Below, piece after piece: positions 17,170 to 26,704 of a DNA stretch of 64,000 nucleotides. The DNA is from JAVHYG01 sp040390025. Its GTDB lineage: Bacteria; Pseudomonadota; Gammaproteobacteria; Diplorickettsiales; Diplorickettsiaceae. Where the stretch lies: assembly GCA_040390025.1 (NCBI GenBank), contig JAZJZD010000008.1:50638-114637 (forward strand), given 5' to 3'. Position numbers and translations under genes: made by a program. The notes under the pieces were generated by a model. The model was not told where the DNA came from. It saw only the letters and a list, made by a program, of their open reading frames with translations, and searched no databases. Each line of letters opens with the position of its first letter. Within the stretch, counting starts at the first letter, position 1.

Positions 17170-18477
17170 ATGCCGATATCTAGTCTAAAACGCGATTTTT
17201 TTCATATCCCTAAGTATCAGCCTTGGCTTGTCTGTTTGTCTGCCGCCCTATTTTTCTTTTATGAATTTATCCAAATGGGGATGTTCAACTCCATAAGCCA
17301 AGACCTTATGCGGGACTTCTCCATCAATGCAGGCCAATTAGGGTTTTTGTCAGCGACTTATTTTTATGCGGACGTAATTTTTCTACTATTCGCAGGCATT
17401 TTAGTCGACCGAATTTCTATACGTCGCATTATATTAAGCGCTATGATTATGGTGGTTTTAGCCACTATTGTATTTGCTTTCAGCCATTCCTTCCCATTGG
17501 CTGCGTTTAGCCACTTTGTCTCGGGTATTGGTAATGCCTTTTGCTTTTTAAGCTGTATTAAATTAGCGACACGTTGGTTTTCTTTTCAGCGTTTAGCTTT
17601 TGTAATCGGCATTATTATTACCATCGCGATGCTGGGCGGCGTCGTGGCACAAACTCCTTTTACCCTTTTAGCTCAGGCCTTGGGATGGCGCGGTGCTGTC
17701 CTTGCAAATGCCGGATTAGGACTAGTAATTACGGCTATTGTTTACGTGTTTGTGCATGATTATCCTAAAGATCGGACCCAAGAGATAATGGCTGAAAAAA
17801 GTTTAGCTGCCTCTTCACTAAAGAAGAATATTTTGTCGGTTTTATTGAATAAACAGAATGGATTAGGGGGAATATATACCTGCCTTTTAAATTTACCCAT
17901 TATTTTATTGGGGGAACTCTGGGGCGTGATGTATTTAACCCAAGTTCATCATCTCCTCAGAACTCAAGCCTCACTCGTTGCCACTATGATATTTGTGGGA
18001 ACCATCCTAGGGTCGCCGTTTGTCGGCTGGCTTTCTGATACGATCGGGAAACGACGACTACCAATGATTGTGGGTGCCCTACTCTCTTTGCTGGTACTGC
18101 TTGGTATTATGTTTCTTCCGAACTTAGATTTTTTCACTTTACTCATTTTGTTTTTGTTATTGGGTATTTTTACCAGCGCACAAATTATTAGTTATCCGTT
18201 GATTGCTGAAAGCAATCCTAGGCATTTAACGGGAACTTCAACCGGTTTAGCGTCGATCCTAATCATGGGAGGAGGTGCAGTGTTTCAGCCATTATTTGGC
18301 TGGTTAATGGATCTGCATTGGGATCAAACGTTAAACCAGGGTATAGCGATGTACTCACCAAGCAATTATCTTTATGGCTTGGCTATTATGCCGATTGCTT
18401 TTGTCGTGAGTATCGTAGCCGCTTGCCTTTTACGCGAAACCCATTGTAAACCCCTTACTCTCGAGAATAACCTATGA
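17170..18477 (+). CDS. MFS transporter (tandem paralogue 1)
   Basis: A 435-residue major facilitator with about 12 spans. The N-terminal FFYEFIQMGMFNSISQDLM, the loop motif VDRISIRRIIL after span 2, and GWLSDTIGKRRLP after span 8 are typical. The substrate is unknown. The protein is clearly paralogous to the next gene, sharing QPWLVCLSAALFFFYEFIQM at the start and VFQPLFGWLMD near the end. Its stop overlaps the next start by four bases (ATGA), so the two are translated together. Confidence 0.9.
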   Translation: MPISSLKRDFFHIPKYQPWLVCLSAALFFFYEFIQMGMFNSISQDLMRDFSINAGQLGFLSATYFYADVIFLLFAGILVDRISIRRIILSAMIMVVLATIVFAFSHSFPLAAFSHFVSGIGNAFCFLSCIKLATRWFSFQRLAFVIGIIITIAMLGGVVAQTPFTLLAQALGWRGAVLANAGLGLVITAIVYVFVHDYPKDRTQEIMAEKSLAASSLKKNILSVLLNKQNGLGGIYTCLLNLPIILLGELWGVMYLTQVHHLLRTQASLVATMIFVGTILGSPFVGWLSDTIGKRRLPMIVGALLSLLVLLGIMFLPNLDFFTLLILFLLLGIFTSAQIISYPLIAESNPRHLTGTSTGLASILIMGGGAVFQPLFGWLMDLHWDQTLNQGIAMYSPSNYLYGLAIMPIAFVVSIVAACLLRETHCKPLTLENNL

Positions 18478-19778
18478 CAAGCTTAGCTTCTCCCCAGAAT
18501 CATTTGATTTCTAATAAAAAGTGGCAGCCTTGGATCGTTTGTTTTTCTGCGGCGCTTTTCTTTTTTTATGAATTTATTCAGATGAATATGTTTAATGCCA
18601 TCAGTGCCGATTTGATGCGCGCTTTTTCACTGCATGCAACGGAGTTAGGAAAATTATCAGCTTATTATTTTTATGCTAATTTGCTTTTTTTACCAATAGC
18701 GGGTGCTCTACTCGATCGTTTTTCGACAAGGTTAATAATTTTATCGGCTTTATTATTATGCATTGTAGGCATAGCGGGGTTTGCAACAACACATTCATTC
18801 TTTTTGGCTTGTATATTCCGATTTATGAGTGGAATTGGCAGCGCTTTTTGTTTTTTAAGTAGCATTCGTTTAGCCTCACGTTGGTTTCCGGCTCAAAAAA
18901 TGGCGTTAGTAACGGGTTTAATTGTAACTATGGCTATGATGGGAGGAATGGTGGCGCAAACGCCCCTGACTTTGTTAAATCAAGCATTAGGTTGGCGCTA
19001 TACCTTGTTATTGGATGCAGGTTTAGGCTTGTTAATTTTTACCGTTATTTTTTATTTCGTTCAAGATTGCCCAGCGAGATTAAAAGAGGAGCAAAAAACT
19101 TCTCGACTTGAATTGGCTGATTTAGGTGTTCTTAAGAGTTGGGGCTCGGCTTATTTAAATCCGCAAAATCTTCTTTGTGGACTTTACACTTCCTTGACAA
19201 ACTTACCTATTGCTTTGTTAGGCGCTATTTGGGGAAGTTTATTTTTACAGCAAACAGCACATTTATCCCCGACAGAGGCGTCATTGGCACCGAGTTTGCT
19301 TTTTTTAGGGACAATACTCGGTGGTCCTATTATGGGTTGGTTTTCCGATAAAATTAAAAAGCGTGTATTACTTATGTTATTAGGCGCCCTTATATCGCTA
19401 TTTTTGACGTTTACTATTATATGTTTGCCAAAACTGCTTTCTTTAACGGCGATATTATTTCTGTTTTTTGCCTTAGGTTTTTTTACAAGCAGCCAAGTTC
19501 TAAGCTATCCCTTAGTAGCAGAGAGTAATCCAAAAAACTTAACGGCAACTTCTGTTAGCGTGGTATCTTTTTTTGCTATTGGCGGGTATGCGGTTTTTCA
19601 GCCTTTATTTGGCTGGTTAATGGATTATGGCTGGCAAGGTACTGTAGTCAATCAGATAAGAATGTATAGCGCAGGCGATTACCATCGCGCTTTACTTATT
19701 TTACCTATAGGCTTTTGTATTGCGTTATTTGCCGCCCTATTGATGAAAGAGCCTCAAAAAAAGGGTTCGCAATTTTAG
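18474..19778 (+). CDS. MFS transporter (tandem paralogue 2)
   Basis: A 434-residue major facilitator, about 12 spans, with the same motif series as its upstream neighbour: FFYEFIQMNMFNAISADLM, LDRFSTRLIILSAL, GWFSDKIKKRVLLM and AVFQPLFGWLMDYGW. Conservation along the full length shows a tandem duplication followed by divergence. Intracellular Legionellales use several MFS carriers to take amino acids and nucleosides from the host; whether these do so is unknown. Confidence 0.9.
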   Translation: MTSLASPQNHLISNKKWQPWIVCFSAALFFFYEFIQMNMFNAISADLMRAFSLHATELGKLSAYYFYANLLFLPIAGALLDRFSTRLIILSALLLCIVGIAGFATTHSFFLACIFRFMSGIGSAFCFLSSIRLASRWFPAQKMALVTGLIVTMAMMGGMVAQTPLTLLNQALGWRYTLLLDAGLGLLIFTVIFYFVQDCPARLKEEQKTSRLELADLGVLKSWGSAYLNPQNLLCGLYTSLTNLPIALLGAIWGSLFLQQTAHLSPTEASLAPSLLFLGTILGGPIMGWFSDKIKKRVLLMLLGALISLFLTFTIICLPKLLSLTAILFLFFALGFFTSSQVLSYPLVAESNPKNLTATSVSVVSFFAIGGYAVFQPLFGWLMDYGWQGTVVNQIRMYSAGDYHRALLILPIGFCIALFAALLMKEPQKKGSQF

Positions 19779-19792
19779 GCCAAACTCGCTAG

Positions 19793-19946
19793 TATATACC
19801 GCTCGCATCTGAAGGTGCGAAGCTTTTAAAATCAGTGCAAGTAGTATCCTGATCACATAAGATGCGATCGCTATACTTTCGCGCGCTGTTATTCAAGATG
19901 AAGGTGCTAGAATTGCAAATTTGAAATTTCAAATGCAATGGGTATA
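19793..19946 (-). repeat. Type 1 inverted-repeat element (MITE-like), copy C
   Basis: About 154 bases, in opposite orientation to the copies at 48914 and 56951. The left end TATATACCGCTCGCATCTGA matches the reverse complement of their right ends, and the right end GCAATGGGTATAG matches the reverse complement of the left end of copy 47334. The GTAT-CCTGATCAC and TTATTCAAG blocks also match in order. It fills most of the space between the MFS pair and metK. Confidence 0.7.
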
Positions 19947-19987
19947 GAGCTCTTATTTTTTTAGTCTATTTTGGTTTAATTGAGAAA

Positions 19988-21157
19988 ATGGATAATTACA
20001 CAACCTTTACATCTGAATCCGTATCCGAAGGGCATCCCGATAAGATAGCGGACCAAATTTCTGATGCAATTCTCGATGCAATTTTATCGCAAGATAAAGA
20101 TGCGCGCGTTGCTTGTGAAACCCTCGTTAAGACGGGCATGGTATTAGTTGCTGGAGAAGTTACAACAACGGCCTGGGTCGATGTTGAGCAAATCGTTAGG
20201 GAGACGGTTAAAGAAATAGGCTACAACAGCTCTTCTATGGGTTTCGACTGGGAGTCTTGTGCGGTTATGTCGGCGATTGGTAAGCAATCACCAGATATTG
20301 CCCAAGGAGTTGATAAACTTGATAAATCTGATCAGGGCGCAGGCGATCAGGGCTTGATGTTTGGATATGCGAGTAATGAGACAGAAGTGCTCATGCCAGC
20401 GCCTATAACGTATGCTCATCGGCTTATGGAAAGGCAAGCAGAATTACGAAAAAATAAGATGTTGAGTTGGTTACGACCGGATGCAAAAAGCCAAGTTACG
20501 CTAAGATATCATGATAAAAAGCCTGTTGCGGCAGAAACAGTTGTGTTTTCTACGCAGCATGCGCCTGATATTTCTGAAAGTAAGTTAAAAGAAGCTATTA
20601 TTGAAGAAATAATTAAACCAGTATTCCCAGCAGCGTGGTTAACAAACACGACTTACCATATTAATCCAACGGGACGTTTTGTTATTGGAGGGCCTTTGGG
20701 AGATACCGGGCTGACGGGGCGTAAAATTATTGTAGATACCTATGGTGGTATGGCTAGACACGGTGGCGGTTGTTTTTCTGGTAAGGATCCAAGCAAGGTA
20801 GATCGGTCTGCAGCTTATGCGGCGCGCTATGTTGCAAAAAACATTGTGGCAGCTGGTTTGGCTGATCGTTGCGAATTACAGATATCCTATGCCATAGGCG
20901 TTGCAAAACCGACATCTATTGCCATTAATACATTTGGAACAGGTAAGTTATCTGATGAAAAGATAGTTGAACTTATTAATGCGCATTTTGATCTCAGACC
21001 ACATGGCCTTATTGAAATGCTTAACTTGTTAAGGCCTATTTATAAACCAACAGCAACTTACGGCCATTTTGGTCGCGAAAAAGGCGATTTTCCTTGGGAA
21101 AAAACTGATAAAGCGGAATTGTTGCATTCAGCACTTAAGAAGGTAGTTCACACATGA
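19988..21157 (+). CDS. metK: S-adenosylmethionine synthase MetK
   Basis: Makes SAM from methionine and ATP. The 389-residue protein has the signatures TSESVSEGHPDKIADQISDA at the N-terminus, GAGDQGLMFGYA in the middle, GGPLGDTGLTGRKIIVDTYGG and GGGCFSGKDPSKVDRSAAYA. Full length. It overlaps ahcY by four bases (ATGA), forming a SAM production and recycling pair. The ATG is about 40 bases downstream of a dispersed inverted-repeat element. Confidence 0.98.
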   Translation: MDNYTTFTSESVSEGHPDKIADQISDAILDAILSQDKDARVACETLVKTGMVLVAGEVTTTAWVDVEQIVRETVKEIGYNSSSMGFDWESCAVMSAIGKQSPDIAQGVDKLDKSDQGAGDQGLMFGYASNETEVLMPAPITYAHRLMERQAELRKNKMLSWLRPDAKSQVTLRYHDKKPVAAETVVFSTQHAPDISESKLKEAIIEEIIKPVFPAAWLTNTTYHINPTGRFVIGGPLGDTGLTGRKIIVDTYGGMARHGGGCFSGKDPSKVDRSAAYAARYVAKNIVAAGLADRCELQISYAIGVAKPTSIAINTFGTGKLSDEKIVELINAHFDLRPHGLIEMLNLLRPIYKPTATYGHFGREKGDFPWEKTDKAELLHSALKKVVHT

Positions 21158-22473
21158 TATCTGAAGCATTAAAAACTAAAGCTGTTGATTATAAAGTTTC
21201 TGATTTAAATCTCGCGGAGTGGGGTCGAAAAGAGATTACAATTGCCGAAACAGAAATGCCGGGTTTGATGGCGCTGCGTAAAAAGTATAGGCATGACAAA
21301 CCCTTAAAAGGTGCTCGTATTGCAGGTTGTTTGCATATGACGATTCAAACAGCAGTTTTAATTGAAACCTTGCTTGAATTGGGTGCTGAAGTTAGATGGT
21401 CTTCCTGTAATATTTTTTCTACGCAAGATCATGCGGCGGCGGCGATGGCAGCACGTGGCGTTCCAGTTTTTGCTTGGAAAGGAGAAACGGAAGAAGAATT
21501 TTGGTGGTGTATTGAACAGACTTTAATCGGCGCTAATGATTGGCGTCCAAACTTACTATTAGATGATGGTGGCGATCTTACTTTATTAATGCATGATAAG
21601 AAACACCAAAAGCATTTGCTAGATGTTAAAGGGGTTTCTGAGGAAACAACGACGGGTGTGCATAGACTGTATCAAATGCAAGAAAAGAATTCACTTTTAA
21701 TTCCCGCTATTAATGTCAATGATTCCGTTACAAAATCTAAATTTGACAACCTCTATGGTTGTAGAGAATCGTTGATCGACGCTTTAAAGCGAGCAACGGA
21801 CGTAATGATTGCAGGAAAAATCGTGGTAGTTTGTGGTTATGGGGATGTAGGAAAAGGTTGCGCGCAGAGTTTACGTGCGTACGGTGCAACGGTATGGGTT
21901 ACTGAAATAGATCCTATTTGCGCATTACAAGCAGCGATGGAAGGTTACCGCGTTGTAAAAATGGATGATGTTGCAAACCAAGGCGATATTTTTGTTACAG
22001 CGACGGGTAATAAAGATGTTATTGCATTGTCACATATGAAGCAAATGAAGGACTTAGCGATTGTTTGCAATATTGGCCATTTTGATTCAGAAGTTGATGT
22101 AGCCAGTTTACGACAATTTGAATGGGAAAATATTAAACCTCAAGTCGATCAAATTAATTTTCCAGATAAGAAACGCTTATTACTTTTAGCAGAAGGGCGT
22201 TTGGTCAATCTGGGGTGTGCGACAGGGCATCCTAGCTTTGTTATGTCAAATTCTTTTACTAATCAGGTGTTAGCGCAAATTGCATTATGGAAAAACACTG
22301 GCCAATATGAGAAAGGAAAAGTTTATAGACTACCGAAGGAATTAGATGAAGAAGTAGCGCGTTTGCATTTAGAAAAAGTGGGGGCAAAGCTAACAGAGTT
22401 AACAACGGATCAAGCTAAGTATATCGGCGTAGAGATACAGGGGCCGTATAAGCCCGATTTTTATCGTTACTAA
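21154..22473 (+). CDS. ahcY: Adenosylhomocysteinase AhcY
   Basis: Hydrolyses S-adenosylhomocysteine to adenosine and homocysteine, removing the product that inhibits methyltransferases. The 439-residue protein has CLHMTIQTAVLIETL, SCNIFSTQDHAAAA, the NAD-binding VVCGYGDVGKGCAQSLR, CNIGHFDSEVD and the C-terminal GPYKPDFYRY with the conserved Lys and Tyr. Translational coupling to metK is likely. The nearby bioC and O-methyltransferase products are examples of enzymes that would feed it. Confidence 0.98.
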   Translation: MISEALKTKAVDYKVSDLNLAEWGRKEITIAETEMPGLMALRKKYRHDKPLKGARIAGCLHMTIQTAVLIETLLELGAEVRWSSCNIFSTQDHAAAAMAARGVPVFAWKGETEEEFWWCIEQTLIGANDWRPNLLLDDGGDLTLLMHDKKHQKHLLDVKGVSEETTTGVHRLYQMQEKNSLLIPAINVNDSVTKSKFDNLYGCRESLIDALKRATDVMIAGKIVVVCGYGDVGKGCAQSLRAYGATVWVTEIDPICALQAAMEGYRVVKMDDVANQGDIFVTATGNKDVIALSHMKQMKDLAIVCNIGHFDSEVDVASLRQFEWENIKPQVDQINFPDKKRLLLLAEGRLVNLGCATGHPSFVMSNSFTNQVLAQIALWKNTGQYEKGKVYRLPKELDEEVARLHLEKVGAKLTELTTDQAKYIGVEIQGPYKPDFYRY

Positions 22474-22534
22474 TTCTGAAAACGCTTGGTGCCGTCGACT
22501 GCGTTAAAAATAGCTCAAAAATACCATTGGAGCC

Positions 22535-23200
22535 TTATTTTTCCGTTACTTTAACTCCAGCATCTGTTGTGGCTAGCAGCAATTTATCAGCAGAGCGTTG
22601 TGCAAATAAACCATTGCAAACAACACCTGGAATGTTATTAAGTAGTCGCTCCAGACGGATAGGGTCAGTAAAATCCCAGCCTTGTGTATCTAAAATAACA
22701 TTTCCATTGTCTGTCACAAAGTTTTCACGGTAAATAGGAAACCCGCCTAATTTGACGATTTCTCTAGCAACATAACTACGCGCCATAGGAATCACTTCGA
22801 TGGGTAGTGCCCCTTTTCCTAATAATTCAACGTACTTGCTTTCATCTGCAATACAAATGAAATATTTGCTTGCCGAAGCTATAATTTTTTCACGGGTTAA
22901 AGCTCCGCCCCCACCTTTTATTAGCTGTAACTGCTTATTAATTTCATCGGCCCCATCGATATAAACCGCTAACTGACCTGTGATATTAAGATCTAAAACA
23001 GGAATACCATGCTGTTTTAGGCATTTTTCTGTTTGTGTTGAAGCCGCAACCACTCCCTCAATTTGGCGTTTTATAGAGGATTTAGCAAGAGCCTCTATAA
23101 AGCAATTTACTGTGGAGCCACTTCCTAAGCCAATAACACGCACTGTTTTAATGCAATCTAATGCAGACTGCGCTGCTTTTTTCTTTAAGTCCTCTACCAT
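22535..23200 (-). CDS. rpiA: Ribose-5-phosphate isomerase A
   Basis: Interconverts ribose-5-phosphate and ribulose-5-phosphate. The 221-residue form starting at ATG 23200 (MVEDLKKKAAQSAL) is the normal length. It shows VIGLGSGSTVNCFIEAL, AASTQTEKCLKQHGI, DGADEINKQLQLIKGGGGALTREKI (catalytic Asp/Glu/Lys) and DNGNVILD. An upstream in-frame extension to 23278 is not part of the family. Convergent with ahcY. Confidence 0.96.
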   Translation of the reverse strand: MVEDLKKKAAQSALDCIKTVRVIGLGSGSTVNCFIEALAKSSIKRQIEGVVAASTQTEKCLKQHGIPVLDLNITGQLAVYIDGADEINKQLQLIKGGGGALTREKIIASASKYFICIADESKYVELLGKGALPIEVIPMARSYVAREIVKLGGFPIYRENFVTDNGNVILDTQGWDFTDPIRLERLLNNIPGVVCNGLFAQRSADKLLLATTDAGVKVTEK

Positions 23201-23316
23201 GATTTGTTTGACCCTAAAAAGTATGAATACAATACTATTGTATTGTATTTTAATTACGAATCCATAGTTTAAATACAATGAATATATACTTGGTATAGGG
23301 CTTTGCGATTTCTACA

Positions 23317-23523
23317 TCAACAACTTATTTTATTTTCTATGCCAACAATATAACCAATAAACGCTGCTTCTTCTTGGGAGAAGCCATTTAAAATCTCGGG
23401 ATTATTAAAAATTTGATGAGCGCTTCTCATAAAATATAAACCTTTCCCTAAAATATTGACTATCAGTTTATTTTTTTGGTGCGCAATAATTTCGTAACGT
23501 ATTTTATTTGAGATAGTCCACAT
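23317..23523 (-). CDS. Small hypothetical protein with a single copy of a duplicated domain
   Basis: A 68-residue protein of no known family. Its body (KIRYEIIAHQ, VNILGKGLYFMRSAHQIFN, NPEILNGFSQEEAAFIGYIVG) aligns by eye with both halves of the 183-residue protein at 43418-43969. The shared pattern is a basic R-I strand, then I-x-GK, then A-x-x-(I/L)-(F/V)-x-(N/D), (I/L)-L-(N/G), S-x-(E/Y), and a final glycine-rich (I/V)G-x-E end. An independent ATG and a ribosome binding site (ggagata) precede it. Function unknown. Confidence 0.65.
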   Translation of the reverse strand: MWTISNKIRYEIIAHQKNKLIVNILGKGLYFMRSAHQIFNNPEILNGFSQEEAAFIGYIVGIENKISC

Positions 23524-23827
23524 AATTTATCTCCATAAAAAATGATTAAATAAGAATCTGTAATTTTTTTATTTAATATCCCTATTGTCTTCTATGAGAA
23601 AAATTCACACGTCCATTCGAGCTTTAGAAAATTTTTTTTAATTATTTTTTTATCTTTATGACTGGCGAAATTTACTTATCCTTTACCCTATAGTATTATC
23701 TACGCAAGACAATTTCAATGTTCTAAAATTCTATAAAAGGTTATTAATAATCAAAGAGTTAAAAATATTTTTACCAACTAGGTAAATTTAGGCACTTAAA
23801 TTCTGGATTAGCAAATTAGGAGGAGTA
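23524..23827. other. Intergenic region of 304 bases
   Basis: AT-rich DNA between two divergent small genes. It must hold both promoters. I see no RNA gene, no strong hairpin and no repeat copy in it. Confidence 0.5.
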
Positions 23828-24214
23828 ATGCAAGGGACAGGGGAAACAGGTTTAACAACTCAAATTGGATTAGGCGACCATAAGAAAATTATAAGATTAC
23901 CCGTTGAGTTTTATGAAAATAAGCTTATGCAAGTCGTTAAAAAAAATAATAGTAAAAATAAAATAATTATTCTGAGGAAAAGAGGCATCGTAAGTGTTTC
24001 AAAAAAAATAGATTATTTTCTGTCTGAAAATAAACCGCAGTTGAGTGTAGCGCGTCAAAGAGAGAATTTAATTTTTCTTATAATGCTTAGAAAAAATAAT
24101 TTTAATTATAGATTTACTCAAAAGCTTCTGTGTCAAGACAGTGTGAAACTTACGTATTCTGTTAGGGCGTATTGGGCTAGTAATTCTCCTCGGTATTCGA
24201 TAAAACTAAGATAG
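23828..24214 (+). CDS. Hypothetical protein, 128 residues
   Basis: Unrecognised. A strong ribosome binding site (aggaggag) lies five bases before the ATG, which argues that it is translated. The protein is basic (many Lys and Arg) and has no membrane span or signal peptide. The N-terminal MQGTGETGLTTQIGLGDHKK is glycine-rich; the middle KNKIIILRKRGIVSVSKK is a hydrophobic strand flanked by basic residues. It is isolated from its neighbours by about 230-300 bases on each side. Confidence 0.55.
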   Translation: MQGTGETGLTTQIGLGDHKKIIRLPVEFYENKLMQVVKKNNSKNKIIILRKRGIVSVSKKIDYFLSENKPQLSVARQRENLIFLIMLRKNNFNYRFTQKLLCQDSVKLTYSVRAYWASNSPRYSIKLR

Positions 24215-24442
24215 GATTAGGCTTTTTGTGAAATTATTTTTGTTGATCTAGTTAAAGTGCATTATTAACTGGTATTGATAGGGTCTTAGCAAGTCCACGC
24301 CGCTCGTTAATTTTTACCTAACATTATATGCCTTCATCTTTATAATCGCTTTAATTCTATACATCGTCATTTAACGTTTTTTGAGAAGCTGTGTTATGCT
24401 TGACCATTTTTATCATTCTGATGTTTTATTTAAAGGGGCCGT

Positions 24443-25120
24443 ATGCTTAAACTGACCTTCCGTAGCTTGGGACTAATGGCCCTAGCTATTTTATTAGTAG
24501 CTTGTGGTAAAACAAATAATGATCCCAAAATGCCACCTATTGATTTCCAGGCTGGTAAAGATTATCAAGTTATCTCTAGTTCACAGATTGTTCCTAAATC
24601 CGGTCCTAAAAACGTTGTAGAGGTTAAAGAGTTTTTTAGTTACGCTTGCCCTGCTTGTTATCATTTTGAACCTATTTTGGAGAAGTGGCTTGCTAAAAAA
24701 CCCGCCTATGTAAAGTTTGAACGAATCCCTATCATATTTCAACCTGGCTGGCGTAGTTTAGCGCGCGCTTATTATATTGCTCAGATGTTAGGCGTAGAGA
24801 GACAATTGACGCCTGCTATATTTAAAGCTATTCATGTTGAAGGACAAGATCTATCTGACCCTAAATTGCAAGAAGCTTTCTTTATTAAATACGGTGTTAA
24901 ACAGCAAGAATTTGAAAGTATGGCCAGTTTTTCTCCAGGTATCGATGCACAGTTATTGCGAAGTAATACCTTAATGCAAGATGATCAAATTTTAGCTGCG
25001 CCTACATTGGTAATAGATAATCGATATAAAGTAGATCCAAGTCTTGTAAGTGGAGATCCCGTGCGTTTCTTGCAAGTTACCGATTATCTTATTGAGAAAG
25101 TGAGAAAAGGGGACGATTGA
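24443..25120 (+). CDS. DsbA-family thiol:disulfide oxidoreductase lipoprotein
   Basis: A 225-residue periplasmic thiol oxidoreductase. It begins with a lipoprotein signal: LAILLVAC with lipidation at Cys21. The thioredoxin fold carries the active site FFSYACPACYHFEP (Cys69 and Cys72) and the cis-Pro loop ILAAPTLVIDNRYKV. The CPAC dipeptide differs from the CPHC of E. coli DsbA. Legionella and Coxiella also have DsbA proteins anchored as lipoproteins. Its stop abuts the mlaF start, so it is transcribed with the mla genes. Confidence 0.92.
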   Translation: MLKLTFRSLGLMALAILLVACGKTNNDPKMPPIDFQAGKDYQVISSSQIVPKSGPKNVVEVKEFFSYACPACYHFEPILEKWLAKKPAYVKFERIPIIFQPGWRSLARAYYIAQMLGVERQLTPAIFKAIHVEGQDLSDPKLQEAFFIKYGVKQQEFESMASFSPGIDAQLLRSNTLMQDDQILAAPTLVIDNRYKVDPSLVSGDPVRFLQVTDYLIEKVRKGDD

Positions 25121-25912
25121 TTGGATAATTTGGTCGAAGTCCGTGGTTTGTGTTTCAAACGTAACGGGCGCACTATTTTTTCAGAGGCTGATTTTATTAT
25201 TCCGCGTGGGAAAATCACTGCTATCATGGGGCCTAGTGGTTGTGGTAAGACTACCCTTTTACGTTTAATAGGAGGACAAATTAAACCTCAGGGTGGAACG
25301 ATACATATCAATGGCAAGCAAATTAATAATTTGTCACGTACACAGCTTTACGAATTACGCCGTAAAATAGGTATCTTATTTCAAAGCGGTGCATTATTTA
25401 CGAATCTAAATGTTTTTGAGAATATTGCCTTTCCTTTGCGTGAACATACTCAACTAGCTGACTTTATGATTCGTGATATCGTGTTAATGAAATTACAGTC
25501 TGTTGGTTTAAGAGGAGCAGCCGAACTTATGCCTAGCCAATTATCTGGCGGCATGGCGCGTCGTGTTGCATTAGCTAGAGCTATTGCGCTTGATCCTGAA
25601 CTTATTATGTACGATGAGCCATTTACCGGGTTGGACCCTATTGCTCTTGGCGTCATTATTAAATTGATTTGCGATCTTAATAGAGCATTAACTATGACGA
25701 CAATTTTAGTTTCGCATGATGTTCAAGAGGTAATGCGTATTGCAGATTATATTTATTTGATTGCAAGCGGGAAGATTATTGGTCAAGGTACTCCCGAAGC
25801 ATTGCAGCTTAATAAAAATTCAGAGGTCCAACAATTTTTACAAGGGTTACCTGATGGTGTTGTCCCATTCCATTATCCAGCCATCGACTATGCCCAAGAT
25901 CTGTTTTATTAA
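25121..25912 (+). CDS. mlaF: Phospholipid ABC transporter ATP-binding protein MlaF
   Basis: ATPase of the Mla system, which moves phospholipids between the inner membrane and MlaC in the periplasm. The 263-residue protein has Walker A GPSGCGKTT, the ABC signature LSGGMARRVALARA, Walker B LIMYDEPFTGLDP and the H-loop VSHDV. The start is TTG at 25121, directly after the stop of the DsbA-like gene, with aaaagggga upstream. It is first in mlaF-E-D-C-B. Confidence 0.96.
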   Translation: MDNLVEVRGLCFKRNGRTIFSEADFIIPRGKITAIMGPSGCGKTTLLRLIGGQIKPQGGTIHINGKQINNLSRTQLYELRRKIGILFQSGALFTNLNVFENIAFPLREHTQLADFMIRDIVLMKLQSVGLRGAAELMPSQLSGGMARRVALARAIALDPELIMYDEPFTGLDPIALGVIIKLICDLNRALTMTTILVSHDVQEVMRIADYIYLIASGKIIGQGTPEALQLNKNSEVQQFLQGLPDGVVPFHYPAIDYAQDLFY

Positions 25913-25915
25913 GTT

Positions 25916-26704
25916 ATGTGGATAGTTAATAAGTTAAGTATATTAGGGCGGATAGGTTTAGAGTCACTTATGAATCTCGGTCGCTCGGGATTATTTTTTT
26001 GGCACGTCCTTTATCGCAAGCCTCATTTTAAAAAAAGCTTTCCTTTGTTGATAGAGCAACTCTATTTTATTGGGGTATTATCGCTAGCGATAATTATTTT
26101 ATCAGGATTATTTATTGGTATGGTAGTTGGGTTACAGGGCTATAATACCTTAGATAAATTTGGAGCAAGCCAACAATTAGGCCAGTTAGTGGCATTAAGT
26201 GTGGTACGAGAATTAGGTCCTGTTGTTACTGCTTTGTTATTTGCAGGTCGTGCAGGTTCGGCATTGACAGCTGAAATTGGATTGATGAAATCAACTGAAC
26301 AACTTGCCAGTATGGAAATGATGGGTGTTGATCCATTACGACGGATTATTTCTCCTCGTTTTTGGGCGGGTGTTATTTCTATGCCTTTATTAGCAATTAT
26401 TTTTAGCACGATTGCTATTTGGGGAGGTTATTTAGTAGGCGTGGTATGGCTAGGTGTTGATGGCGGTACTTTTTGGGGAGCTATGCAAGCGTCTGTTGAT
26501 TTTTATGCAGATATTACCAATGGAATAATAAAAAGTTTGGTTTTTGGAATAGTTGTTACATGGATTGCTGTTTTTCAAGGGTATGATACGGTGCCAACGG
26601 CGCAGGGAATTGGACGAGCTACAACACGCACTGTCGTTTATTCTTCTTTAGCCGTATTAGGGTTAGATTTTATATTAACTGCTGTAATGATGGGGGGTTG
26701 GTAG
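25916..26704 (+). CDS. mlaE: Phospholipid ABC transporter permease MlaE
   Basis: Inner-membrane permease of the Mla complex, 262 residues. It has about five hydrophobic segments and the MlaE family motifs GLQGYNTLDKFGA, SVVRELGPVVTALLFAGRAGSA, EIGLMKSTEQLASMEMMGVDP and GRATTRTVVYSSLAVLGLDF. It is separated from mlaF by three bases and is followed without a gap by mlaD. Confidence 0.96.
   Translation: MWIVNKLSILGRIGLESLMNLGRSGLFFWHVLYRKPHFKKSFPLLIEQLYFIGVLSLAIIILSGLFIGMVVGLQGYNTLDKFGASQQLGQLVALSVVRELGPVVTALLFAGRAGSALTAEIGLMKSTEQLASMEMMGVDPLRRIISPRFWAGVISMPLLAIIFSTIAIWGGYLVGVVWLGVDGGTFWGAMQASVDFYADITNGIIKSLVFGIVVTWIAVFQGYDTVPTAQGIGRATTRTVVYSSLAVLGLDFILTAVMMGGW

Noticed and set aside
16351..19778. 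A defence island around the toxin-antitoxin pair
   Set aside because: Only one Phd/VapC pair is present; neighbours are tdk and transporters, with no restriction, CRISPR or Abi genes.
19779..19987. A SAM riboswitch before metK
   Set aside because: The hairpins here belong to the dispersed repeat; no SAM riboswitch core was recognised.
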